A DNA stretch of 64,000 nucleotides, taken from NCBI RefSeq assembly GCF_017355915.2, contig NZ_JAFEUV020000006.1, positions 1 to 64,000 on the forward strand, given 5' to 3'. Shown here in pieces: positions 7,346 through 16,774 of the stretch (its first letter is position 1; each line of letters opens with the position of its first letter). Position numbers and translations under genes: made by a program. The stretch comes from Telluribacter roseus (GTDB taxonomy: Bacteria > Bacteroidota > Bacteroidia > Cytophagales > Spirosomataceae). The notes beneath the pieces were generated by a model. It was not told the origin of the DNA, searched no databases, and was given only the letters and a program-made list of their open reading frames with translations.

Positions 7346-9442
7346 CTAAGCCGGCAGTACGACTTTAAAGGTGGCGCCTTCGCCCTCGCGGCTTTCGGCC
7401 CAGATTTTTCCACCGTGCTTGAGAGCTACTTTCCTTACCAGCGCTAGTCCAATACCGGTACCTGCATAGGCATCCTTACTGTGCAGTCGCTGGAACATAA
7501 GGAATATCTTGTCCTGGTACTGTTGGTCAAAGCCTATCCCATTGTCCCGGATGGCGATCTTGTAGTACTCCCTGTGGCTATCCAGTTCAGGATGATTATG
7601 TACCTCAGCGGGCATAAACCTTTGGTAGGTTATTGAAATTTCAGGAGCTACGTCAGGCTTTGAGAATTTAAGAGCATTGCTCACCAGGTTATAAAACAAC
7701 TGGTGCATCTGCCGCGGTACAGCCCGAATAGTAGGAAGCGTAGCTACCTGAATCGTCGCCTGTTTTTCTGCAATAACCGGTTCCAGATCTGTTTTGACGG
7801 CCTCTATCACTTCATTGAGGTCTACCTGCTCGGGTTGCTCTTCCTGATTGAGGCTGGCAAAGTCCAGAACATCTTTAAGCGCCGCAATCATACGCTCGGA
7901 GGCTACCGCTATGCGGTCCAACCGTTTCTGCGAATCTGCTGATAGTGTATTACTGCTATCAGCTTTGATCATGTCCGTAAAGAGCTGGATCTTGCGGATG
8001 GGCTCCTTAAGATCGTGGTGCGATATGTACGTAAACTGCTCCTGCTCCGCGTTGATACGTCGTAGGGTATTGTTGGCTTCCAGTAGCTCGCGGGTACGTT
8101 CTTCCACCCGGCTTTCCAGTACTTCGGCTACCATTTTCTGGTCCTGAATGTCCGTAGTGGTTCCGTACCATTTGATGATGTTGTCCTGAGAGTCTTTCAT
8201 TGGAATACCCCGGGCCAAAAACCATCGGTATGTACCATCATGTCTCTTCAGGCGGTATTCTACTTCATAGATGCCTCCGGTGGCGCGGGCCTGTTGCCAC
8301 GCCCGCAGCGTACTAGTATAATCTTCCGGATGGAGCAGTTGGGTCCAGCCGCTGGCTTTTAATTCGTCATACGTCAGACCGCTGTACTCATACCATACTT
8401 TGTTGAAGAAGTTGGCAGTACCGTCGGGATCAGTGGCCCATGCCAGTTGTGGAATGGTATTGGTCACAAACTGAAGCTCCTGATACAGGCTATTCAGCTC
8501 CTTATTCTTATCGGTTATTTCCTGTTCGGCCTGTTTCTTTTCAGTAACGTCGATCAGGATGCCCGTAAATCCAATCGGGGACTGGTGACAATCATACATA
8601 ACTTTACCCCGCGCAATAGCCCACCGTTGCTGACCCTCGCTGTTGACTACCCGGTATTCAGCTTCGTATTCTTCACCCGTTTCAATAGCGCGTTGGATGC
8701 GCGCCGTTACATAGTCACGGTCCTCCTCAAAAATGGATTTAATAAAGATTTCAAGGGGAAGACCCTTGATGGCCTCCTGAGCATCCACTCCGAACAAGCT
8801 GGCTAGCTCAGCACTGCCGGAGAGGCAGTTCTCCACCATATCCCAGTGCCAGGTGGTGACTTTACCGGCTGCCAGAGCAGCATGAAGCTGAATCTGAGTC
8901 TTGTATAATTCGTCCTGCACCTTGGCCTGCTGGATGGAAGCCAGCCGTAGCTCTATTTCGTGCATGACCGTTTTGGAAAACCTGACCAGGCGTTCCTTTT
9001 CCCTTTCTGTAAAAGTTCTTTCTTTTTTATCGACGATACAGACAGTACCTATGTTGAACCCATCGGGAGTGATAAGAGGAGCTCCTGCGTAAAAACGAAG
9101 CCCAAAATCGCCGTGTACGAGCGGATTAGCCAGCAGGCAGGGGTCTGCAAGGGTATTGGATATAACAGTAGGCTCCTGGGATAGAACAGCCAGCGAACAG
9201 AGGCTTTGCCCCCGGTCTACGTTTTTGATGCCTGGCATACCTACATTCCCTTTAAAATGTACACGCTCCTTATCTACCAGAGAGATCAAAGCAATGGGAA
9301 CATCAAATACGTCGGCAATGATATGGGCTAAATTAGTGAATGATTTCTCAGGAGGAGAGTCCAGTAGTTGATACCTGTATAAAGCTTCCAGCCGCTGTGC
9401 ATCATTCTCCGGAATGATGTCTATCCCAAATGTATTGATCAT
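7346..9442 (-). CDS. GAF-PAS-PAS sensor histidine kinase
   Basis: A 698-residue cytosolic sensor kinase with no membrane segment. Domains in order: GAF (about 25-165, with SLCSLAVL and the FYAGAPL strand), PAS (about 185-305), PAS (about 320-440, with YRWFLARGIPM), a short coiled linker with EERTRELLEAN, HisKA (about 465-535) and HATPase_c (about 570-698). The phospho-accepting residue is His476 in SHHDLKEPIRK. ATP-binding boxes are visible as NALKFSKPD (N box), DNGIGFD (G1) and GTGIGLAL (G2). No receiver domain or response regulator is encoded nearby. It is the first of four related kinases in a row, and its C-terminal 230 residues are closely similar to those at 9658 and 13514. Confidence 0.92.
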   Translation of the reverse strand: MINTFGIDIIPENDAQRLEALYRYQLLDSPPEKSFTNLAHIIADVFDVPIALISLVDKERVHFKGNVGMPGIKNVDRGQSLCSLAVLSQEPTVISNTLADPCLLANPLVHGDFGLRFYAGAPLITPDGFNIGTVCIVDKKERTFTEREKERLVRFSKTVMHEIELRLASIQQAKVQDELYKTQIQLHAALAAGKVTTWHWDMVENCLSGSAELASLFGVDAQEAIKGLPLEIFIKSIFEEDRDYVTARIQRAIETGEEYEAEYRVVNSEGQQRWAIARGKVMYDCHQSPIGFTGILIDVTEKKQAEQEITDKNKELNSLYQELQFVTNTIPQLAWATDPDGTANFFNKVWYEYSGLTYDELKASGWTQLLHPEDYTSTLRAWQQARATGGIYEVEYRLKRHDGTYRWFLARGIPMKDSQDNIIKWYGTTTDIQDQKMVAEVLESRVEERTRELLEANNTLRRINAEQEQFTYISHHDLKEPIRKIQLFTDMIKADSSNTLSADSQKRLDRIAVASERMIAALKDVLDFASLNQEEQPEQVDLNEVIEAVKTDLEPVIAEKQATIQVATLPTIRAVPRQMHQLFYNLVSNALKFSKPDVAPEISITYQRFMPAEVHNHPELDSHREYYKIAIRDNGIGFDQQYQDKIFLMFQRLHSKDAYAGTGIGLALVRKVALKHGGKIWAESREGEGATFKVVLPA

Positions 9443-9594
9443 GCTTTAGAGAGGTTGTCTCCTTAATGTAGAATATGACTATTTTAAGGAAACGTTCTTG
9501 GATAACTTTAAGTTTAAAATCCTCAAAATGATAGTGTAGAGGCATCAGGTCTTAAACAAAAGCTTACTGAAGGCAAGAGGGCAGGGTATAATCA

Positions 9595-9633
9595 GGTAAA
9601 GAGGGAGAGCCTCAACAGCTCTCCCTCTTTACC
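9595..9633 (-). terminator. terminator downstream of the 1222-residue kinase
   Basis: A perfect 16-base stem (9595-9610 with 9618-9633, 7-base loop), G+C-rich in its middle. It lies 25 bp after the stop of the kinase gene at 9658 and so likely ends that transcript, separating it from the next kinase gene. Confidence 0.75.
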
Positions 9634-9657
9634 ATTTCTCTGTTTGGCAGAAAGCAG

Positions 9658-12600
9658 CTATTCCGCAGGGAGTATGATCCTGAAAGTGGCGCCGTCGCCG
9701 GGCTGGCTTTCGGCCCAGATCTTCCCTCCGTGCTTCACGACTACCTTCTTAGCCAGTGCCAGACCGATACCGGTACCTGCGTAAGCATCCTTACTATGCA
9801 GCCGCTGGAATATGACGAATATCTTTTCGGCGTAATTCTGGGCAAATCCAATGCCGTTGTCCTTTACCCTCAGCTCGTAGTAGTCCTTGCGGCGATCCAG
9901 GTCCGGGTGCTGGGCCACCTGCTCCGGGGCTACCCGCTGGCAGCTAATGGTAATAGCGGGCGGTACGCCCGGCTTGGAGAACTTGATAGCATTGCCCAGC
10001 AGGTTATAAAACAGCTGGTGCAACTGCCATTGTACGGCTACTATCGTTGGGAGAGGAGCTATGGCAATGGAAGCGTTCTTTTCGGTGATCAGTAGCTCGA
10101 GGTCGGACTGTACCGCTACCAGCACCGCATTCAGATCTACCTGCTTAGGCTGCTCCTCCTGATTGAGGCTGGCAAAGTTCAGCACGTCCGTCAGGGCGGC
10201 ATTCATCCGGTGGGCCGAGTCACTCACCCGGTCCAGTCGCTTACGTGAGGCCTCCGAGAGCTTATCGTAGCTATCAGCCTTAATCATTTCGGTAAAGATC
10301 TGGATCTTGCGGATAGGCTCCTTCAGGTCATGATGCGATACGTACGTAAACTGCTCCAGCTCCCGGGTTTTGTTTTCCAGTTCCAGGGTTCGCTCTCTTA
10401 CTTTTTCTTCCAGAAGGGCCTCGGCCTGTTTCTGAGCATCAATGTCGGTATTGGTACCAATCCACTGAGTCACGTTTCCATCCTGATCTTTTACGGGCAC
10501 CGCACGGGTCAGAAACCATCGGTAGGTACCATCTTTGCCACGAAGCGGGAAGGTAAGCTCAAAGGACTCCCCCCTGGGCCAGGCTTCTTTTGCAAAGGCT
10601 ACTACCCGTTCGACATGGTCGGGGTGGTGTACCTTTGCCCAGCCCCAGCCCTGCATTTCTTCCAGGGTAGTACCTGTGTAGTCATACCACCGGTCGTTGT
10701 ACCAATGGATCCAGCCATGGGCATCGGCCATCCAGGCCAGCTGGAATATGGAGTTCGCCAGCGTCCGGAACTGCTCTTCACGCTGGGCCAGAGTAGCTTC
10801 AAATTGTTTACGATCTGTGATGTCCAGCATGGCTCCTACCATCTGAGTGGCGCGCCCTTCCCCATTACGAAGGATGATGCCCCGATCATGTACGTAGGCG
10901 ATGGTACCATCAGCCCGGACAAAGCGGTACTCTTCCTGCCAGGCAAGTACCGTAGGGTCCGCAAAGGCTTTTTGAAAACTATCTGTTACTCTCTGCTTAT
11001 CGTCCTCATGAATGTGGCTGCTCCAGGCCCTCTCTATGGACAGGATGGAGTTGTCGTAGCCAAACAGCTGGGTATAGGCATCGTTAAAATAGATCTTGTC
11101 TTCGGGTATGTTCCAGTCCCAGATAGCGTCGCTGGTCGCTTTAGTGACCAGCTCATAGCGTTTGGTGCTTTCCCGTAGGGCTTTTTCCTTTTTATAGCTT
11201 TCCAGAATCACCTGTAAGATATTACTGGTCCGCTTGATGGTATTCTCCTCCAGTGAGGTAGGCGATTTGGGTTCGTGGTAGTAGCAGGCAAAGGTAGCGA
11301 TCACGGCTCCATGAGCGTCCAGTATAGGGTGTGACCAGCATGCTCTCAGATTGTGCTCCGCAGCCAGGTCCTGATAGCCATTCCAACGTACATCGTTTTG
11401 TATATCCGTAACAATGACTTTTTCTTTGAGATAAGCGGCTGTACCGCATGAGCCTGCGTATTCTCCTATTTCGGCCCCCTCAATGGAGTTGAGGTAAGCC
11501 GAAGACAGGTTAGGCGAAGCCAGATTGTAAATCCTGTTATTTTTTACTTCCAGAATGGAACAAAGCATTCCGGGATGTAATGTTTCGATCTGCAGTAAGT
11601 AGTATTCGACTATTTTATGAAGATTTGTTTTCTTCACTACGTTCATCTGCAGTATCTCTCTCTCCAGCTTTTCAAGAGCCAGATAGTAGTGGTTCTCCGA
11701 AACATCCCGCATAGCCCCGATCATGCGGATGGCTTGCCCCTGAGAATCTTTAAGAATAATTCCCCTATCCCGGATGTAGGCATAATCGCCGCTCTTTCGT
11801 CGTATGCGATATTCCTGCTCCCAGATGACCTCCTGTGTATCCTGGCTTTCACGTATTTGCTGAATGCTATCGGCTACCCGCTGTACATCATCGGGATGAA
11901 TAAAGGACAGCCAATAACCCATATTTAAAGATAATTCGGCAAGCTCAAAACCGAGCATACTCGTGAAGCCCGGGCCCCGGTACATCTCTCCGGTAGTTAT
12001 GTTCCAGTCCCAGATCGAGTCCTGAGTAGCTTTGGAAACCAGTTCAAAGCGTTCGTTGCTTTGCCGGAGTTCCTTTTCTCTTTCTTCCTTTTGCCTGATA
12101 TAATCTACCTGAGCAGACACATCCTGAATAACCCCGACGATCTGGTAAGGCTGCTGTTGCTCATTGAACATGGTTTCCCCCACGGAGTGGAGGTACCTGA
12201 TGGCTCCGGTCTGTGGGTCAGCAACCTTATACGTCAGATCGTGCCGGCTGTATTCCTGTGATTGGGTAGTTTGCCGGATGCTATTCTTGACTCGCTGCTG
12301 ATCATCGGGATGGATAGTGCCAAAGATAGCCTCCATATCCATCCCCTGAGTGGTCAGCCCTAGCCATTCCATCACCCGGTCGGAATAGGTGGCCGTATTG
12401 GTTCGCAAATCAACATGGTAGGTACCTAGCTCGGCTATTTCAATGGCAAGCCGCATCTCTTCTTCACTTTCCTTTATTTTTTGCCGCGCCAGCACCTGCT
12501 CCGTTACATCGTGCCCCAGCGCGAACACCCCGGTCGCTATGGTATCCGCTGATGATTCGTAGTAAGGCTTATAGACGAAGTCCAGGTAACGGATCTCCCG

Positions 12601-13326
12601 CTTGCCGTTGCGTACCAGGTCAATGGGATATTCATTGGCATAGAAGGCTTCGCCCGTAGTACGTACCTGGTCCAGAAGGTATCTGAATCCCTGTTCCTCC
12701 AGCTCCGGAATGGCCTGCATCAGGGGCTTGCCTACTACCTCGGCGGTTCGGTTCCATACGGTAAGTAGCTCTTCATTGGCCAGTTCTATTACATAGTTGT
12801 CACCCTTTACGATGCCAATGATCACCGGCGTCTGCATGAAAAGGTTATAAGCCTTTTCGATGCCTTTGATTTTAGCCTCCCGTTGTTTGGCCTTGACCTG
12901 ATCTGTAATATCAACGGAGGTCTGAATTACATAGACCACTTCTCCCTCCTGATTCAGGACCGGCCTATGCTCTGACCGCCAGTAGCGCTCCGTGAAGGTA
13001 CCATCGTCATTGGGCAGGTCGTACCGCTGAGCCGCTAGCTGATGGGGTACTTTATGGCTGATCACATAGTCAAGAGAAGCACGAATGTTTTTCTCCCCCG
13101 TGAAGTCAGGATCAGCCGGACTCTCGGGGAAGGGTTCAAAATGGCCCTTTCCGATCAGGTCCTCCCGCTTCTTGCCCGTTGTACGCAGAAAATCATCGGT
13201 TACAGCAAGAATAGTGTACCTGGGAGGGTTGGCCATGAGCAGGCAACTATTACCAGGCATAACCTCAAAAGCGGCTCTGAAATTGACAGAAGGCTCAATG
13301 ACTGAATCAGAATTCTCGAAATTCAT
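9658..13326 (-). CDS. multi-PAS/GAF sensor histidine kinase (1222 aa)
   Basis: A very large soluble kinase. Reading from the N terminus there are four PAS domains (about 15-145, 155-285, 295-410, 425-555), a GAF domain (about 575-720, with GSCGTAAYLKEKVIVTDI), two more PAS domains (about 730-850 and 860-985), then HisKA with phospho-acceptor His999 in SHHDLKEPIRK and HATPase_c with NAIKFSKPG, DNGIGFA and GTGIGLAL. PAC-type ends such as GAMRDVSE and GAMLDITD mark the PAS boundaries. There are no membrane helices, so the signals are probably small molecules, redox state or partner proteins. The gene has its own -7 box upstream and a terminator downstream. The partner regulator is not encoded here. 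Confidence 0.92.
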   Translation of the reverse strand: MNFENSDSVIEPSVNFRAAFEVMPGNSCLLMANPPRYTILAVTDDFLRTTGKKREDLIGKGHFEPFPESPADPDFTGEKNIRASLDYVISHKVPHQLAAQRYDLPNDDGTFTERYWRSEHRPVLNQEGEVVYVIQTSVDITDQVKAKQREAKIKGIEKAYNLFMQTPVIIGIVKGDNYVIELANEELLTVWNRTAEVVGKPLMQAIPELEEQGFRYLLDQVRTTGEAFYANEYPIDLVRNGKREIRYLDFVYKPYYESSADTIATGVFALGHDVTEQVLARQKIKESEEEMRLAIEIAELGTYHVDLRTNTATYSDRVMEWLGLTTQGMDMEAIFGTIHPDDQQRVKNSIRQTTQSQEYSRHDLTYKVADPQTGAIRYLHSVGETMFNEQQQPYQIVGVIQDVSAQVDYIRQKEEREKELRQSNERFELVSKATQDSIWDWNITTGEMYRGPGFTSMLGFELAELSLNMGYWLSFIHPDDVQRVADSIQQIRESQDTQEVIWEQEYRIRRKSGDYAYIRDRGIILKDSQGQAIRMIGAMRDVSENHYYLALEKLEREILQMNVVKKTNLHKIVEYYLLQIETLHPGMLCSILEVKNNRIYNLASPNLSSAYLNSIEGAEIGEYAGSCGTAAYLKEKVIVTDIQNDVRWNGYQDLAAEHNLRACWSHPILDAHGAVIATFACYYHEPKSPTSLEENTIKRTSNILQVILESYKKEKALRESTKRYELVTKATSDAIWDWNIPEDKIYFNDAYTQLFGYDNSILSIERAWSSHIHEDDKQRVTDSFQKAFADPTVLAWQEEYRFVRADGTIAYVHDRGIILRNGEGRATQMVGAMLDITDRKQFEATLAQREEQFRTLANSIFQLAWMADAHGWIHWYNDRWYDYTGTTLEEMQGWGWAKVHHPDHVERVVAFAKEAWPRGESFELTFPLRGKDGTYRWFLTRAVPVKDQDGNVTQWIGTNTDIDAQKQAEALLEEKVRERTLELENKTRELEQFTYVSHHDLKEPIRKIQIFTEMIKADSYDKLSEASRKRLDRVSDSAHRMNAALTDVLNFASLNQEEQPKQVDLNAVLVAVQSDLELLITEKNASIAIAPLPTIVAVQWQLHQLFYNLLGNAIKFSKPGVPPAITISCQRVAPEQVAQHPDLDRRKDYYELRVKDNGIGFAQNYAEKIFVIFQRLHSKDAYAGTGIGLALAKKVVVKHGGKIWAESQPGDGATFRIILPAE

Positions 13327-13406
13327 AAAGGGAAAATCAGCATAACATAACGATCACAGGCTATACCTCCACAATAGATATGTGCCTGATAAGGTGATTG
13401 TTGAAA

Positions 13407-13414
13407 CAAAGGTA
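13407..13414 (-). promoter_or_regulatory. -7 box (TACCTTTG) for the 1222-residue kinase
   Basis: Minus-strand match to TAnnTTTG about 80 bp upstream of the ATG at 13326, in the intergenic gap after the next kinase gene. No clear -33 partner. Confidence 0.45.
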
Positions 13415-13513
13415 AAAAAATGAAAGGTTGTACCTTATCATGGTCTATATTCTGCTGTATCATCAGCCGAATATCCTCATGCCAAGTAGATTAACGTACT
13501 AGTACCGAAGTTG

Positions 13514-16500
13514 TTATTCGTTGGCCGGTAATAGTACTTTGAATACCGCCCCTTCACCTTCCCGGCTTTCGGCCCAGATTTTCCCTCCGTGCCTAAGGGC
13601 TACTTTCTTGGCCAGCGCCAGTCCTATACCGGTACCTGCGTAGGCATCTTTGCTGTGCAGTCGCTGGAACATGAGGAATATCTTATTCTCGTAATCCTGA
13701 TCGAAGCCTATGCCATTGTCAGAGACGGCTATTTCGTAGTAGTCTTTGCTGTTGTCCAGGTCCGGCTGCTCCCATACCTGCGAAGGATGCGCCTTCTGAC
13801 TGGTAATGGTTATCATGGGTTGAGCATCCGGCTTGGAGAACTTAAGAGCATTGTTCAGCAGGTTATAGAATAGCTGGTGCATCTGCCGGGGTACGGCGCG
13901 GATGGTCGGAAGCACAGCCACCGAAATGGACGCCTGCTTCTCACTGATGACTACTTCCAGGTCTGTCTGAACGGTTTCCAGTACTTCATTCAGGTCTACC
14001 TGCTCGGGTTGTTCTTCCTTGTTTAGACTGGCGTAGTTCAGTACGTCCTTAAGGGCTGCACTCATACGTTCGGCCGCTGCGGTTACCCGGTCGAGGCGCT
14101 TCTGCGAAGCTGCGGTAAGCTTATCATAGCTGTCTGACCTTACCATTTCGGTAAAGATCTGGATCTTGCGGATGGGCTCCTGCAGGTCATGGTGCGACAC
14201 GTACGTAAACTGCTCCAGTTCGGCGTTGATTCGCCGCAGCGAGTTGTTGGCCTCCAGTAGCTCGCGGGTACGCTCTTCTACCCGGCTTTCCAGTAGCTCG
14301 GCCACCGTTTTCTGTTCCTGAATATCGGTAGACGTTCCGTACCATTTGATGATCTGTCCCTGCTCATCTTTGAGGGGTACTCCCCGGGTCAGAAACCAGT
14401 GGTAGGAGCCATCCCGACTGCGCAGGCGGTGCTCCACGGCATAGCTGCCACTCCCGGTGAGGGCTGTTTGCCATACCCGGGTAGTAGTCTCCCGGTCGTC
14501 CGGGTGTAAAATATCCAGCCAGCCATTACCCAGAAGTTGCTCGGTGGGCAATCCGGCGTAGTCCAGGTAGGTCTGGTTAAAAAAGTCACTTCTCCCATCG
14601 GGTAACGTATGCCATACCAGCTGTGGGATGAAGTCCAGTACAAACTGTAGTTCTTTGTTTTTTACTTCGGTCTCATGGCGGGCCAGTACCTGATCCGTCA
14701 CGTCAATGGCTACCGCCATAATACCCGATATGCTGCCGTCTCCTTCGTGGAAAGGTTCGTACACAAAGTTGATGTAGAGCGTTTCTACTTTTCCGCCCCG
14801 GGGAAGATTCACCGGCCGCTCACTGGCCCGGAAGGTTTCACCTGTAGTATACACATGGATGAGCAGGTCTTCCAGCCCCTGCTCCCTGGCTTCGGGTATT
14901 CCCTCAAAGATAGGTTTATGCAGGAGTTCATCAGCCCCTCGTCCCCACAGCTCAAACATACGGTCGTTGGCAATCTCTACGGTAAAGGAGGAGCCTTTGA
15001 GTATGCACATCGCCACCGGCGACTGCAGAATCATGTTACGGAAATTTCTTTCGCTCTCTACCAGCTGCTGCTTGGCCATTACCTGCCCGGTCACATCATT
15101 GGCCATCACCAGTACTCCCGTGATGGTACCATCGGCTTCCCGGTAAGGATTGTAGCTGAAATTGACGTAGCGGGTTTCCAGGTTGCCGTTCCTGCGCTTG
15201 AATACAGCCGGAGTTTCATTGCCATAGAAAGGCTCGCCGGTACGTAGTACATTCAGTAGCAGCCCTACAAACACCTGGTCTTTCATCTCGGGCAGGATCT
15301 CCAGGAAGGGCTTGTTGATAGCATCAGAGCCCACCTGCCAGAGCTCAAGCAGGGCCTGGTTGGCTACCTCGAGTACCAGATCCTCGCCTTTAAGAATAAG
15401 TATAGGATCGGAAGCCTGCTCCACTACGTTGCGGAACTTCTGTTCCTGCCTGATGCGGTCGGTGATGTCGCGGTAGTACCACGCCCAGCCGTAGTTGACG
15501 CCGCTCTCGGCAATAATACGGGTGCCCCGGCGCTCGATCACGCGGCCATCTTTGAGGAGTACCTCATCGTAGGCTTTTTCATGATTACCCGCATATACCT
15601 GCTCAGTGTTGCTGAGGAATGTCTGCGGATCGGCTACCATAGTCAGGGCATGGCGTAGCGCCGCTTTCCGATCCTTGGTGTCAGTCACTTCCTGTGGGAT
15701 GTCCCATATCTCGGCAAACCGCCGGTTGTGCAGAACCATATTGCCCTTAGGGTCCACGATAAGTACTCCGTCGGGAGTGACTTCGTTCTCGGCTTCAAAA
15801 AGCGCATTACGGAAGTCCAGGCGCTCATTGACTTCTTCAACCCGTTGCCGGGCCAGCACCTGCTCGGTCACGTCGTGCGCCATACCGATCACTCCAGTGG
15901 CTACCGTATCGGATGGATTGTCGTAGTAGGGCTGGTATACAAAGTCGAGGTAGCGGACTTCTTCTTTTCCGTCGCGGATCAGGGTCGAAGGACTCTCGTA
16001 GGCATAAAACGGCTCACCCGTCTCCCGTACCCGGTCCAGCAGGGGGATAAAGCCCTGGTGCTCCAGCTCGGGAATAGCCTCAAGCAGAGGCTTGCCTATG
16101 ACTTCGGGACCCCGTCCCCACAAGAAGAGCATATCTTTATTAGCCAGCTCAATGGTATACTCAGGTCCCTTGACAATGGCTATAATGACCGGAGCCTGCA
16201 TGAAAAAGTTGTAGACCCGCTCGATGTCCTTGATCTTAGCTTCCCGTTGCTCGGCCTTGATCTGCTCGGTTACGTCATCACTCGTATGAATAATATAGAG
16301 TACCTCGCCCTGGCTGTCAAGTACAGGTTTGCGGTGTACCTTCCAGTACCGCTCGTCGTAGGTACCTTCATCGTTGGGAATATCATAGCGAAGCAGAGGC
16401 AGTTGATGCGGCTTCTTATGGGTAAGTACATAGTCCAGCGAAGCACGCGCTTCTTGCTCGCCGGTAGTATCTTCCGGATTGCCCGGGAAAACTTCAAAAA

Positions 16501-16660
16501 GATCCCTGCCTACCAGCTCTTCTCTTGGTATACCCGTAGCGGTTACAACTCCATCGGTAACTGCCAGTATAGTAAAGTAGGGGGAGTTGGGCCGTAAAAG
16601 GGTACTAATGCCAGGCATAGCTTCGAAAGCAGCTCTGAAATCTACCGAGGTATCTATCAC
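13514..16660 (-). CDS. multi-PAS sensor histidine kinase (1048 aa)
   Basis: A soluble kinase with six PAS domains (about 5-140, 150-275, 285-400, 415-530, 540-655, 670-790), then HisKA with phospho-acceptor His824 in SHHDLQEPIRK and HATPase_c with NALKFSKPD, DNGIGFD and GTGIGLAL. Several PAS domains are internal near-duplicates: the phrases RYLDFVYQPYYD, RYVNFSYNPYRE and LYINFVYEPFHE occupy the same position in three of them, showing expansion by tandem duplication. The first PAS domain is clearly paralogous to the first PAS of the neighbouring 1222-residue kinase (both begin with VNFRAAFE/VDFRAAFE and AMPG/VMPG). Its own promoter box lies at 16733. No regulator is linked. Confidence 0.92.
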   Translation of the reverse strand: MIDTSVDFRAAFEAMPGISTLLRPNSPYFTILAVTDGVVTATGIPREELVGRDLFEVFPGNPEDTTGEQEARASLDYVLTHKKPHQLPLLRYDIPNDEGTYDERYWKVHRKPVLDSQGEVLYIIHTSDDVTEQIKAEQREAKIKDIERVYNFFMQAPVIIAIVKGPEYTIELANKDMLFLWGRGPEVIGKPLLEAIPELEHQGFIPLLDRVRETGEPFYAYESPSTLIRDGKEEVRYLDFVYQPYYDNPSDTVATGVIGMAHDVTEQVLARQRVEEVNERLDFRNALFEAENEVTPDGVLIVDPKGNMVLHNRRFAEIWDIPQEVTDTKDRKAALRHALTMVADPQTFLSNTEQVYAGNHEKAYDEVLLKDGRVIERRGTRIIAESGVNYGWAWYYRDITDRIRQEQKFRNVVEQASDPILILKGEDLVLEVANQALLELWQVGSDAINKPFLEILPEMKDQVFVGLLLNVLRTGEPFYGNETPAVFKRRNGNLETRYVNFSYNPYREADGTITGVLVMANDVTGQVMAKQQLVESERNFRNMILQSPVAMCILKGSSFTVEIANDRMFELWGRGADELLHKPIFEGIPEAREQGLEDLLIHVYTTGETFRASERPVNLPRGGKVETLYINFVYEPFHEGDGSISGIMAVAIDVTDQVLARHETEVKNKELQFVLDFIPQLVWHTLPDGRSDFFNQTYLDYAGLPTEQLLGNGWLDILHPDDRETTTRVWQTALTGSGSYAVEHRLRSRDGSYHWFLTRGVPLKDEQGQIIKWYGTSTDIQEQKTVAELLESRVEERTRELLEANNSLRRINAELEQFTYVSHHDLQEPIRKIQIFTEMVRSDSYDKLTAASQKRLDRVTAAAERMSAALKDVLNYASLNKEEQPEQVDLNEVLETVQTDLEVVISEKQASISVAVLPTIRAVPRQMHQLFYNLLNNALKFSKPDAQPMITITSQKAHPSQVWEQPDLDNSKDYYEIAVSDNGIGFDQDYENKIFLMFQRLHSKDAYAGTGIGLALAKKVALRHGGKIWAESREGEGAVFKVLLPANE

Positions 16661-16732
16661 TGAACTATTAAATTACTAAGTGGTAAAGGGGGACTAAAAT
16701 AAGTATTATCTGCTTACAAATGTTTGAGCTTT

Positions 16733-16740
16733 CAAATATA
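16733..16740 (-). promoter_or_regulatory. -7 box (TATATTTG) for the 1048-residue kinase
   Basis: Minus-strand match to TAnnTTTG 73 bp before the ATG at 16660. It suggests that this kinase is transcribed separately from the kinase upstream, which ends at 16775. Confidence 0.5.
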
Positions 16741-16774
16741 AATAAACCACTGACCGACTGCGTAACGGGTAACG

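Noticed and set aside
10330-11178. A 282-residue plus-strand open frame
   Set aside because: It lies wholly inside the 1222-residue kinase gene on the opposite strand, has no family pattern, and is a shadow of G+C-rich coding.
15728-16597. A 289-residue plus-strand open frame
   Set aside because: It is antisense to the 1048-residue kinase, has no motif and only mirrors the coding strand.
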